A stretch of 64,000 nt of DNA from Epithemia pelagica (GCA_946965045.2 OX337239.1:1488001-1552000); one strand, 5' to 3'. Positions 23,256-34,600 are shown, numbered from the stretch's first letter. The notes: a model not told the origin generated them from the letters alone. Program-made: numbers and translations.

Positions 23256-23333
23256 GAGGGTGACGTGAACATGACGTCAAAACCTTGGAGGGTGACGTGA
23301 ACATGACGTCAAAACCTTGTTTTGATCTGACGT
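23256..23333 (+). promoter_or_regulatory. Tandem 32-bp block with CRE-like TGACGT/TGACGTCA motifs
   Basis: Two exact 32-bp copies (23256-23287 and 23288-23319) each contain TGACGT and the palindrome TGACGTCA, at 23261, 23272, 23293 and 23304; a fifth TGACGT follows at 23328. The block ends 359 bp before the ATG of ATPase copy 2. TGACGT-type elements are bound by bZIP factors, and in Phaeodactylum such elements act as CO2/cAMP-responsive elements. The motifs are seen; the regulatory role is inferred. Confidence 0.6.
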
Positions 23334-23691
23334 TTTGCAGTAGCTCTTCTACTCGTCATATTGTATTCCCACGCTTCACATTTTGTGTGGAGCCAGGCGC
23401 GTCGGTCGACGCTACCCTAGCGGGTGCGCGCGGCAGCGTTAAAATAGATTGTACTTTTTTATAGCTCGCCGCCTGGTTGTATGGGTTGAACAATGCAAAG
23501 AGCTCTTCGACTGGAAACAACCCATCTCTCGGAATACGGAAACAACCGGTAGAGACACGCACCGTTACATCATGATGGAGTACGCTTCGTCTCGTCCTCG
23601 GCTCGACCCGGTCCAATTCCAGTCTCCTTGTTGCTCTCATAATTTTTGACTCGAACCAAGTCGCTGACTAGTAGAGTGAAGAAGAATCAAC

Positions 23692-26600
23692 ATGGACGAC
23701 ATTGACCGTACCAAGATCTTCCCTTGGCACGCCAGCACTGCTGAGCAGTGTTTCAATGAACTCGGTGTGGGTGCTGACCACAAGCGCACTGGTCTTACGA
23801 CGTCCGATGCGGGTACTCGTTTGGCCAAGTACGGCCCGAACAAGATGAGTGAAAAGGAAAAGACAACTCTCTTGCAACGTATCTGGGACCAGGTTGCCAA
23901 CGTGTTGGTCGGTATCCTTGTGTTTGTCGCTGTTGTGTCCGCCGCCCGTGCCGCAACCTCTTCTGGTGAAGACGTTGTCACCAATTGCATCCAAGTTGGT
24001 ATCATCGTCGGTGTCATTGTGTAAGTTGAAATTAGCTTGGACCTGCCATGGTTTGTAAACGCAGACATGTCTCACTTAGATAAATGTTTTTTGTCGCAGT
24101 ATCAACACATGCATTGGTATCATTCAGGAAGGTTCTGCCGAGAAGGCCGCTGATGCCCTAAAGGCTATGATGTCCTCGGACGCTTTGGTTGTCCGTGATG
24201 GAAAAGACATCAAGGTCCCTGCCGACGAAATTGTCCCCGGTGAAATCGTCAAGCTCGGTTTGGGTGACCGTGTCCCTGCTGATGTTCGTATGTTGGAAGT
24301 TTCCAACTTGTCGGCCTTGGAAGCCGCCTTGACCGGAGAATCCGTTCCTATTGACAAGACCATTGATGCCATTGATGTGGAAGGTGATCCGTCCCAAACC
24401 CCTCTCGGTGACCGTCACAACATGTGCTTCAGTGCTACTCTCATTGCCCAGGGTTCTGGTATTGGTCTCGTTATCGCCACTGGTGATGAAACCGAAATTG
24501 GTACCATTAATGCTCTCGTGAGTAAGGTTGAGAAGAAGAAGACCAATGTGTTGGAACAGATTGACACTGTGTCCAAGTGGCTCGCTGCTTTCATTGCCGT
24601 GACTGCTCTTGCTACCTGGTTTGTTGCCTTTTTCATCACTGATGAAAGTGGAATTGATGCTCTTACTACGGCCCTTGTGTGTGCTGTTGCCATGATTCCT
24701 GAAGGTTTGGAAGCTATTGTGACCATGACTTATGCCTGGGCTGTGAAGAATATGTCCAAGCAGAACGCCATTATCCGTGCTCTTCCCGCTGTGGAGACTT
24801 TGGGTAGTGTGACCACTATTTGCTCTGACAAGACCGGTACCCTCACAAAGAACGAGATGACTTTGACCGCCTTTGTTACCTCCGAAAAGCGATTCCGATT
24901 CGATGTCAACGCCTCTGCGCGCAAACCTAGTAACTTCGTGGTGGACAACTCTTACTTGGCCACTCGTGCTGATCACTCGAAATACATCAATGCCAGTGAG
25001 ATCATCAAGAAGGGACCTTCTGCTCAACGCAAGAGCCGCCGCGGAAAGAAGAACACATTCCCCTTCGGTATCACTGAATCCATGCATCCCACCAACGCCA
25101 CTGAAGCCGAAACTCCCCCTCCCGGAGCCTCTGCTACCCCCACGGAACCCGACGCTACTCCTGAACCCTTCCATGGTGGTGAGAGTCCTGATACTGCCTT
25201 CGTTCGTACTGCCATGTGCGGTGGTATCTTGTGTTCCAAGTGTTCTCTCGGTGAAGGCGGTGGTCGCAAGGGTGAAATTGGAAACCCCACTGAACTTTCC
25301 ATCCTTCGTGCCGCCTACTTCTCTGATGTTGATGTGACTGCTGTCAAGGACAGTGCCCCGGTCATTGCTGAAGTTCCTTTCAGCTCTGAATACAAGTTCA
25401 TGGCTACTGTCCACTCTCCTGTCGCTGAAAACGATACTACGGACTACATGGACAAGTTGATCGTTCACGTCAAGGGTGCCCCTGATCGTATGATTCCTTT
25501 GTGCAAGTACCAGGCCAAGAATGGAAGCTTCAAGGAAGAAGATCTTGAACCATGTGACAAGGACTACTGGATTGAACAGATCGCCATTCTCTCTTCACAT
25601 GGTCTTCGTGTTTTGGCTTTGACCCGTGGAACTCTTGAACAAGGTGCTGTCACTCCCGGTGAACAGCTTGGTCCTGAATTTGTGCAAGAACGTGGTGAAC
25701 CTTGGTTGACAATTGTTGGTCTTTGTGCTATCATGGATCCTCCTCGTCCTGAATGTGTTGAAGCTATTCGTATTGCCCACGGTGCTGGTGTTCGTGTTGC
25801 CATGATTACTGGAGACCACAGAGATACCGCCCTTGCGATTGGAGGTATGCTTGGTTTGGTTGACAAGGAACATTCCAGCGCCGTAATCGGACCTGAATTG
25901 GATGCCATGAGTGATGACGAGTTGAAGGCCGCCGCCCAAAAGTACAATGTGTTTGCCCGTGCCTCTCCTCAGAACAAGATTCGTATTGTGAAGGCGTTGC
26001 AAGCTGAAGGTGAAGTTTGTGGTATGACTGGAGATGGTGTGAACGATGCTCCTGCCTTGAAGGCTGCTGATATGGGTGTTGCCATGGGTAAAGAAGGAAC
26101 CGACGTCGCCCGTGAAGCCTCCGAGATGATTTTGGCCGATGATAACTTTGCCACCATTGTCAGTGCTGTCCGTGAAGGTCGTGTTGTGTGGGACAATCTT
26201 CGTAAGGTGTTGATGGTGAACACTCCTATCAACAACGCCCAGGGTATGTCTGTGTTTTTCGGTCTTTTGCTTGGTCTTGAGGAGACTCCGTTGTCTTCTA
26301 TTCAAGTGTTGTACTGTAACTTGATTTGTGCCGTGACTCTTGGTTTTGTGGCTGCTGTGGAACCTGCCGAGGATGGTATTATGGACCAACCCCCTCGTCG
26401 TGTTGGAAAGCGTTTGATTGGTCGATTCTTGTTGTTGAGAATTGCCATTGGAACTATTACTTTGGTTGCCTGTACAGTTGGATCTGTTTTCTGGGCCGAA
26501 GACTTGGGTTACACCTTGGAAGAAAAGCGTGCTCAAGCCCTCAACACTTTGTCCTTCGGAGCCATCAGTATCACTGCCAGTGCCCGTTTTGCCCGCAAGT

Positions 26601-26929
26601 CTTCTTTCCACCCTCGTAGTTTCCGAGGAAACGCCTTTGCGTGGTACTCGTATGCTATCATGGCTGTGATGCAAGTTTTCATTACCTACACTCCTGGATT
26701 GAATGACACCATCTTTACAATGGACGCTATGGATGGTCCTCAGTGGGGTCTTGTCGCCTTGTTTATGGCTGTTGTCATGGTTGTTATGGAAACCGAGAAG
26801 GCCATTCGTGGTTATGTCACTGAACTCAAGTACTACGAAGAGGACATGGAAGACGCTCCTATTGTCAAGGACACTACTCCTCTTCCCGCCGAAGTCAACC
26901 GATTCGGAAAGAACGAACTTACTCATTAA
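23692..26929 (+). CDS. P2-type cation-transporting ATPase, copy 2 (two exons)
   Basis: Exon 1 is 23692-24020 and exon 2 is 24100-26929, with a 79-bp intron at the same phase-2 site as in copy 1; the product is 1052 residues. Motifs match copy 1: TGES, PEGL, DKTGT (Asp353), [26 protein letters not shown] and the same ten-helix layout. The paralogue differs in N-terminal residues ~25-45 and in a Pro/Thr/Glu loop of the nucleotide domain that is six residues shorter. Several long tracts are identical to copy 1 at the DNA level. Its upstream DNA contains the duplicated CRE-like block, which copy 1 lacks. Ion specificity is not determined: M4 keeps PEGL, but the M5 and M6 positions that bind Ca2+ in SERCA are changed. 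Confidence 0.95.
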
Positions 26930-27287
26930 ATTCCATCACGTTTATGTATTTTGTATCTCATGGTTGGTTTGAAGCATGCCGATCGATCAATATTTTTGAT
27001 TCAGTGATGGCGGGGACCAACAAGTGTCTTATTTTCCCTCTAAAGCTAGACCTAAGATTGAATTTTACTTGCTTTGAATAGCCAATAGGTTTTGGTATCT
27101 TCACCGTCCTCCATTTGAGTCAACATTACTTGAAATATTCTCTTGGATGATTTGCCCTTAGCCAGAAATTAATTTGGGTCCCTGAAGTCTCCGAGCAGGT
27201 AGCATTTCTGGCCGCCAGGTAGCATGGCAGCAGAACAAAAAAAAGCGTCTTCTTGATCATCGTCACACAACAACAAGACCCTCAACG
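26930..27287. other. Short intergenic stretch between ATPase copy 2 and TAF6
   Basis: The 358 bp hold the ATPase 3' region and the TAF6 upstream region. No gene or clear motif was seen apart from a short duplicated gtagcat near 27200. Confidence 0.6.
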
Positions 27288-29021
27288 ATGCAAAACGGCA
27301 GCAACAGTGCTAATGCTGGAGCTTCATCGGTAGCCAACAACAATAACCTGAACAATAGCCGGAATGTTGCAAGTGTGACGACTTCCACGAACAATAGCGC
27401 CATAGAAGCTTCCACCAACCGATCCCTTCAACGACCAGCGGGGACTGCCAATCCTACCTCCACGACCACGACCCATGCGGCACAGTCGGGGACTGGCGGT
27501 CCATCTACAACAAGCACTTCTACGTCAACCCTTACAACGAATGTAACTCCATCAGAATGTTTGCAAAAGTTGGTCGAAGAACATTTGACCCAAGTGATTC
27601 GCGATGTGGCGAGTGTCTCGCGACATGCCAAGCGGGCTCGATTGCATCCCAAATCAGCCACGACAACAACGACGGGCTCTTCCACTACGGCAACCCCAGA
27701 AAACGGCGGATATTGGACACTCCGTCGTCTTCATGCATCTGATGTGAATATGGCACTGCAGCTGCGTGGTTTCGAGCCCTTGTACGGGACGGCGGTGGCG
27801 GCTACGACCATGAATGAATCGTCCACGACGAGCAGCAATACAACAATTCTGGATTTACAGGAATGGGTGCGACAATCGGCCATGGCTGTCACACAACCTC
27901 CTTCTGAAACGGCCGCCTCCGTCCATTGGCTTGCCGTACAAGGAAAAGTACCAGAAATTCCACAAAATATCGTGGTCACTACACCAACGACCAGCATGAC
28001 GAGTAACAAAACAAGTACTCCGGCAACCACTGGAGCCACGACAAAGTCAGCAGGAGGCACTGTGGAACCATCTTCATCGCAAAATCCGTTGCTGGTACAA
28101 CAACTACAAACAGCCTTTTTATCGGAGGAACTACGGCTGTATTTTGGGCGTGTCACTACAGCAGTGGAGAGTAGCACTCAAAATCGGTCGTCTTCTTGGC
28201 AAAGTCACGAAAAGACAATCATGATTCTTCGGGGAGTTTTGGAATCCGTGGCTAGGGATGCTGGTTTACAAGAATTGGTACCCTTTTTGATTCGCTACAG
28301 CCAGCAAGCCTTGTACCAGCATGTCGAGCATTCTGTCACTGTGTTACAATTGATCTTGGCACTTTTACAAAATCCCTTTCTGCATTTGGAACTGCACATC
28401 CATGAACTCTTACCAGCACTCATGACATGTATTGTTACCACCAGAACCACTAGCGCGACCTCTGGTCGAGGACAATCTCTGGCTGGGCCATCCTCTACTC
28501 CCTCCAAACTTGCCCAACAACAACAGAACCAACATTGGTTAGTGCGACAATGGTCCAGTTTGGCCTTGGTTGTGGCTTGTCATTGTTTCCAGAAGGAGTA
28601 TGTCACTCTACAGGCCCGTGTGTTGAAAACGTTGTGTCAAGGCTTAGATCCTCGAAAGCCTCTACAAAGTCGATACGGAAGTTTAATCGCCTTGGCTCAC
28701 TTTGGACCCAAAGCTGTCGATGCCTTTGCGTTGGACGTCTTGGTCCAGTATTGGCCAATGTGGCGACAAGAAGCCTTGGATCTAAAAAGCGGAACGGATT
28801 CATCGGTAACTCCCGAAAATCTCGTGCTGTTTGAAAAAGCACTCAACATGTGTCAACTAGCCGCTCTGGAAGCCTTGCACGTGTACTTTCAAGGTATGAC
28901 ATTGGTGGAACAAGCCAATCGTGCGGAATGGGATTGGTATGAGGTCTTGGGCGATGCCGCCACGCCACTGATTCTCATGGCCGAGCCAGATCAGTGTCCT
29001 TATGCAACTTGTTTTGTGTAA
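27288..29021 (+). CDS. TAF6: Transcription initiation factor TFIID subunit 6
   Basis: 577 residues, one exon. TAF6 pairs with TAF9 through a histone fold and helps build TFIID and, in some lineages, SAGA. Residues 1-90 are an Asn/Ser/Thr-rich low-complexity leader. The histone-fold region runs from ~95 (LVEEHLTQVIRDVASVSRHA) to ~166 (DVNMALQLRGFEPLYG), the latter being the TAF6 hallmark block; it is interrupted by a Thr-rich insert at ~121-140. The C-terminal HEAT-type domain (~270-450) shows LHLELHIHELLPALMTCIV and WLVRQWSSLALVVACHCF and ends near RYGSLIALAHFGPKAV. The first histone-fold helix expected before residue 95 is not obvious. The gene is nuclear housekeeping and unlinked in function to its neighbours. 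Confidence 0.9.
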   Translation: MQNGSNSANAGASSVANNNNLNNSRNVASVTTSTNNSAIEASTNRSLQRPAGTANPTSTTTTHAAQSGTGGPSTTSTSTSTLTTNVTPSECLQKLVEEHLTQVIRDVASVSRHAKRARLHPKSATTTTTGSSTTATPENGGYWTLRRLHASDVNMALQLRGFEPLYGTAVAATTMNESSTTSSNTTILDLQEWVRQSAMAVTQPPSETAASVHWLAVQGKVPEIPQNIVVTTPTTSMTSNKTSTPATTGATTKSAGGTVEPSSSQNPLLVQQLQTAFLSEELRLYFGRVTTAVESSTQNRSSSWQSHEKTIMILRGVLESVARDAGLQELVPFLIRYSQQALYQHVEHSVTVLQLILALLQNPFLHLELHIHELLPALMTCIVTTRTTSATSGRGQSLAGPSSTPSKLAQQQQNQHWLVRQWSSLALVVACHCFQKEYVTLQARVLKTLCQGLDPRKPLQSRYGSLIALAHFGPKAVDAFALDVLVQYWPMWRQEALDLKSGTDSSVTPENLVLFEKALNMCQLAALEALHVYFQGMTLVEQANRAEWDWYEVLGDAATPLILMAEPDQCPYATCFV

Positions 29022-29914
29022 TTCCATCGAAAGAGGTTATTTCATACTACCGATAGTCCACAAAAGCTTCCATAGCAAACATGAGCGAACCAACACAACA
29101 CTCATTACTCGCTAGCTCTACTAGAAGTTGATTCACGTTTCGTTCGTTATCTTCTTATTCTCTGTCGCATGGATTGTTGCTTACCAACCACAGGTCATGT
29201 TTCTTAGGCCTTCCAGATGGGTGCCATTGACGCTCCGAGGACTAGAGGAGTCCTAGAATAAGAACTTTAGCTAGAGGAGTCCCAGTCCCATTCATCCATT
29301 TCTCCCTTTGATCAACTGACACACCGAATTCATGTCAGTGAAATGAAATCTCGCTCAACGCCCAACGGAAGGGGGCAAGCGTTGGGCCCCGGAATCGCAC
29401 ACGAATTAAAAATTTGGGGGTGGACATCTCTCTCCAATGAGTTCCTCGCGGGACGTGGAAGATGCGCTCCGATCCATGAATGTCCTGTAACGGTAAATAA
29501 CGTTGATCGCATGCCTACACGGAGATTATTAGGATCGACTTACACAAAACAGCTCGCGGATTCGACAAGCCTCGCTACATTTTGAAACATTTAAGACTTC
29601 GCTCATCCTCGGATAAGAATTGGCTAGCTCGGTCGCGATAATACTTAGGCCTCGCTGAAACATAGGCTCATCGAACTTTGGCACACCCGACTCCGTAGCT
29701 ACGCATGCGTTCAAACGGATCACGACATTTTCCTCTCTAAGTACTTATCCGAAGGTGCTCCAACCGTCATTGTCACCTTCGGCGAGGATCGACCAAACGC
29801 ATCGTGGCTCTCCACTCTCCAGATCCAATCGTCCTCTATGTGATCATATTCGCAGCACAAGCTCCTCTTGAACGCAGTCGATCACAGTCACCACACTTGA
29901 GAGAAACGAAAATC
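29022..29914. other. Intergenic with small hairpin and direct repeat
   Basis: No gene is supported. It contains a 12-bp exact direct repeat (ctagaggagtcc at 29242 and 29271), the first copy lying in a ggact/agtcc mini-hairpin, and an 8-bp inverted repeat at 29360-29387. The 3' part is the upstream region of the 29915 gene. Confidence 0.6.
29360..29387. repeat. 8-bp perfect inverted repeat with 12-base loop
   Basis: Arms gcccaacg (29360-29367) and cgttgggc (29380-29387) flank a purine-rich loop. It lies in non-coding DNA, and its role is unknown. Confidence 0.7.
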
Positions 29915-30919
29915 ATGAAGCTTGCTTTGGCCGCCACCCTTTTGCTTTCTGTCCCTTCCGCCTTTGGCTTCAAGAAGACCGCCGTTCTTGGACGTCGTTT
30001 GCAAGACGGTGACCAAAACAACCAAGGCGACGATGCCGCTGAGGAAGACGAGTTCCAGTTCCTCCAGAACTACGAACAAGTGTACATGACCTGTGACCCT
30101 AACAAGATGGTCTATAACCAAGAAGATGGCAACTACGAAGTTGGTGCCGTCGTGTACCGTCTTTGCCCCTCCGGCACTGCCTGTGACGATAACGAACGTG
30201 CCTGCGCTTCTGGATATGGTGACTACGTTGTTGGCCTCCAAACGTACATGGAGGGCTTCATGAACCAGTTCAAGCGTGAACAAGAGGAGTACAACCAATA
30301 CAACGGTGGTAACAACCAGGACGAAGAATTCAACATGGAAGAATTCGGCCAATGCGGTAAGTTCGAAGTCCAAGCCAACGACGACCAGAACAACCAGCAA
30401 GAGTTCGACGAAAACGGCAATGAGCTGTCATACTTTATTGGTCCCCTCTGTACCGAAGGAGGAGATATCCGTCTTGCTCTCTTCTACGGTCCTGACAACG
30501 GAGAAGACGGAGAGACCGCTTGTCAACCCGATTACGAAACCGCCGAAGGTACCTTCTACGAATTGACTGGATTCAACCTCCCCTGGTCTTCTTCCATCAT
30601 GGACGACCAAAAGTGCAAGGCCTACTACTGCTCTGCAGTCAACGACAACGGTGAATACGAGATCAACGAATTCTGCCAACAGCTCTTTGAAAACTCTCAG
30701 ATGAAGTGCGAAGAACAAATGGAATACTACTCTCCTTACGGTCAAATGGTTGCCGACTGTGAAGAAGTGGAAGCCATGATTCCTTCTTACGGAAGTGGAA
30801 ACGGTGCCGGATGGTTCGTCTTCCTCCTCCTCGTTGCTTGCGTTGTTGGATTCGGCGTCTGGTACTTCATGCAGCAGAAGAAGAAGAGTGCTGTCAACCA
30901 GGAAGGCCTCATGATGTAA
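29915..30919 (+). CDS. Acidic Cys-rich type I membrane protein with silicanin-like layout
   Basis: The ATG at 29915 (MKLALAATLLLSVPSAFG) is preferred over an upstream in-frame ATG because it starts a clean signal peptide; the product is 334 residues. After the leader comes GRRLQDGDQN, an RxL element next to an Asn/Gln/Asp-rich stretch. The lumenal or extracellular part is strongly acidic, with NQ-rich patches and 12 cysteines (an even number, suggesting disulfides), notably KMVYNQEDG, YRLCPSGTACDD and DDQKCKAYYCSAVND. A single membrane span lies at ~308-325 (GWFVFLLLVACVVGFGVWYF), followed by a short basic tail ending QEGLMM. Signal, RxL, NQ-rich, Cys-rich, one span and short tail is the order described for silicanins of silica vesicles, but similar acidic Cys proteins of unknown role are common in diatoms, so this is only an architectural match. 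The strongly biased codons suggest good expression. Confidence 0.8.
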   Translation: MKLALAATLLLSVPSAFGFKKTAVLGRRLQDGDQNNQGDDAAEEDEFQFLQNYEQVYMTCDPNKMVYNQEDGNYEVGAVVYRLCPSGTACDDNERACASGYGDYVVGLQTYMEGFMNQFKREQEEYNQYNGGNNQDEEFNMEEFGQCGKFEVQANDDQNNQQEFDENGNELSYFIGPLCTEGGDIRLALFYGPDNGEDGETACQPDYETAEGTFYELTGFNLPWSSSIMDDQKCKAYYCSAVNDNGEYEINEFCQQLFENSQMKCEEQMEYYSPYGQMVADCEEVEAMIPSYGSGNGAGWFVFLLLVACVVGFGVWYFMQQKKKSAVNQEGLMM

Positions 30920-31630
30920 ATTCGTTCCAGCCCCGAAGAAACCCGCTGTCTCACGTCAAAAGGTCAATGATCTGCTCCCCTAAACCACGATGGATGTGTG
31001 TTTGCGTAGTTAGTTACCTATTTATATATTAAGTATTTTGGTTGAAATAAACTTCGAATGCTGGTCAAATGTGAAGAGGACTTCCGCTTCCGGCCATGGT
31101 CAAAAAGCCGCACACAACCGGAGTTCGGGTCGTTTGAAGAAGAATACGCAGACTCGTCGCAACGCCAACGGTTCAACACTGTAGGCTCTGCTGTACTTTC
31201 CAGTTTCATCCAACTCCAACGGTATGAAATCTGAAAGCCAATTCGCTCCAAGAAATGTCCCAGTCATATCCAAGCGAGCCGGTCACACTGCTTAAGAAAA
31301 GATCGCGGATATCCCGGTCCCATAAGCACTCGGCGTCGACATCCTTGCGAATCGGATACTCGCCACGCGCCCACTTTTCGCACTCCACACACACCAGCAC
31401 AACCACACGGCTGACAATCTGTGTGCGCGCACCTCAGACCTCTCCTTTTTTTTGTTTTCTCGCCCGAGGACCTGTCCTCTCCTCCTAAGTCTATCTCATT
31501 CTCGTTCTTCTTGTGTTGAGCGACAAAGAAGAGCGTCACTTTGACAGGTTGTTTATTCGACAAGGCAAACTGTAGGGGAGCAACTTTGTTTGTTGATTTG
31601 ACCAGCCGTAAAAGCAATACATGTACGAGC
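30920..31630. other. Intergenic upstream of the ankyrin/pseudokinase gene
   Basis: The frame of the downstream gene is open back to 31541 but without ATG, so this part is taken as 5' leader. I see no other gene. A minus-strand frame over 31264-31875 is a shadow. Confidence 0.5.
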
Positions 31631-34600
31631 ATGACGACTCTTGGTTCACCCCGAACGCCGTCGTCGTCGAGTACGGGTGCATTGTCACCGAAACCTCGAG
31701 GGCATTCACAACAACAACAACAACAGAAAAGTGCACAACCGTCCAAACGGTTGTCTTCCTCGGCGCAATCCTCTTCCACCATTCTGCGAGGAACGTTATT
31801 CAAAATGGTCGATTCCGTCATTCGAGGCGATCGTCGCGTCAAATGGACACACATTATGGAATATTTAGAAGCCAATACCTACACAGATCACGACCATCAA
31901 GTGCCACTGCCGCTTGAATCACCCTTACCGGCCTTTTGCCATGCCAGCAAGGAATTGGCTCGCGAATTGACGCCCTGTCTCAAGTCGGGGGATTCCGTGT
32001 TGCGGCGGACCGTCTTGGGAGGAGGACCGCAACGCATTGTCGCTGCCCTTTGTCATTTGGCACCCAAAGCCTTGGCCGTTCCGGATTCCAAAGGCCGTGT
32101 CTTGTTGCATTTGGCCACACGAGTTCCCGTGACGGCCGGCTCCGAAGCGGTCCTTCAAGTCCTGTTGCAGGCGCATCCGGCAGCTCTCTTGACACGTGAT
32201 TCGTACGGTCGTACACCGCTTCATTGGCTCTTGTGGTACCATTGTTCGGAACGACAAGTCGATGTTGTTTCCATGTTTTGTCGAACCTTGTCCAAACAAA
32301 AACTCTACTCCCTCCCCAGCAACTTGCCCGATACCGTCATTCAAGATTGCAACTTTGCGCTTCCGGCAGTTCCGAGACCGCAACAGGACCATTCTTCGTC
32401 TTCCTCCTCCTCGAGCAAAATTCCACCCACTGCGGCAATCCTACCCGATGCTGTCTACGGGTGTTTGCCCTTGCATTACGCGGTTGCGAATGGAGCCAGT
32501 CTGGATGTCATTCGAACCTTGCTCTTGGCCTACCCGCTTTCCAAAAATGTAACGGATCGTTATGGAAGGACGGCAGCTCATTGGTATTTAGGCGCTGGAC
32601 AAGTTGTCTTTGGCAACCACCATACTGCTAGTTTGTTGCATATTTCGGGGGAACAGCCCAATCCGCATGCCACTCCGTGGCATCAAACTCCTGTCCATGC
32701 CGATAAGCTTCAAGCGCTCTTGAGCTCCCGCGTCGCTCGAACCTTGGATGGGATGGGCCGGAATCTTTTGCATTGGGCGTGTTTTACCTTGGCCAATTCC
32801 ATTTATCATTCATCCGCCAACGATCGAACACAGACAACCATCCGTGCAGCACGTGTCAGTGGGAAAGATACCGTGGACTGTCAAATACAACCCTACATGG
32901 AAGCTATCCAAATGGCGATACCCATTTTGCAACTTTTGATGGATGCTCATACCAACCAAATTCTTGGAACCGATGAAGATGGCCAAACTCCCTTTTTGGT
33001 GCTCCTGGATACACTTTATAATTTGCAATCGCAGGATGTTGTTCCTCTTCCATATCCCAATCCCTATTTTGGAGGTTTCAAGGATCCCAACATGCGTTCC
33101 AGTCGCATTGGCTTTGAGTTTAGTCCAGTCCTCTTGAGAATGCTCATGGAACATCCTGACAGTGGTCGTGCTCTAATGGACCAGAGCAATAAGCGCAGCG
33201 ACTCCAACCGGCAACAACAACAACGTCAACCGCAAACCATGTTTCCAGCCTCGATTGAAGACTCCAAGGGACGACTTCCACTCCACGTGGCTGTGGCCAT
33301 TGGCTGTGGAATCCAAACCCTTTCGACCTTGGTTCAGGCTCATCCCACAGGACTGGTGCACACGACGGATACCTACCAGTCACCCCTTCATATGGCACTC
33401 TGTAATCCACTCGTGACTCCCTATTGGACAGCGTCTACTCTGACGGTTCTCTTGCAAACCTATCATACAGGTTCCAGTCCATTGGGCGGTGATGGTCATG
33501 GTTCGGTCGTGGTCGATGGCCGCATGGCACTCAAAATGGAAGACATGAATGGCGTCTACCCAATTCATTTCGCCACACAAAACAATGCCAGTGTCCGTGT
33601 CTTGGAGAGTCTCCTCCAAGCCTATCCGGCGATTGCTTTACAAGTTCGACATGACTCTCAAGATTTGGCCGTTTTCCATGTAATGCCCAATCACATGACG
33701 ACAAAGGAAGAAGAAGATGATGATAGAAAGGATGATCGTGATGCCGAGCTCTCGATCAAAAGCTATGACGCGCAATTTCGAGATATGATGCATGATTTGC
33801 TCCGAGGTCAAGAATCGTCCCAAACAACCACGCACTCGCCGTCGTCAATTTCGGCGAGACAAAAGAAACACATCTTCAATGAAGTGCTTCCAGTGCTGAA
33901 ACAGAAACTGCAACTCTTTATTCCAATCCTGTTACAAGATGCCGAGTCGTCCTCCAATGCCAGTCTATTACAGCGTCCCGATTCCAGACATCACATGCAT
34001 CTCTTGCATGTCGCGGTCCTGTTCCAAGGTGCAACGTACAGTCAGCTGGCACAACTGCTGAAACTGTTCCCCGATTCGGCCAAGCACATTTGTAACTGCC
34101 TCCAAGACCCGCCACCGCCCCAAGATCAGCTGCCTGATGAAGGTTCGACTTGTGAAAAAGAACCCGCGACTCCCCCGGAATGGACCGTCTTGGACTTGCA
34201 TGAAGCGGTCCAACCTCACTGGCTTGGTGAATCCATGGACGAATGGCATCATATTCGACAGCTGTTGTTTGCCCATTTTCCATTTGTACCCAGTCATCGA
34301 CGTCGCCAAGAATTGTTGACCCAGTGTGTTCATATCGTCGTCCAAGAAGTTGCCTATAAACCAAAATTGACAGAAGATGAATACCGAGATGATAAAGATC
34401 CTACCTTGCAAAGCAGTTTCCATTGGTATGCCTTGCAGGAAGCAGCGGAGGAAGAGATGAATGCTCCAGATGTCGAGATTTCGCATTCTCTGTCGGCAAT
34501 TGAAAATTCTGTACGTCTCAGCCTCAATATTCGACAACCGCCCCTTCCCATCGGTCCCTCGAACCGTCTTCGCGGATCACGCACGAAAGGATCTTCTTCA

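Noticed and set aside
31264-31875. 203-codon minus-strand frame with a poly-Cys run
   Set aside because: The Cys run is the reverse reading of the CAA/Gln repeat of the pseudokinase gene; it is a shadow frame.
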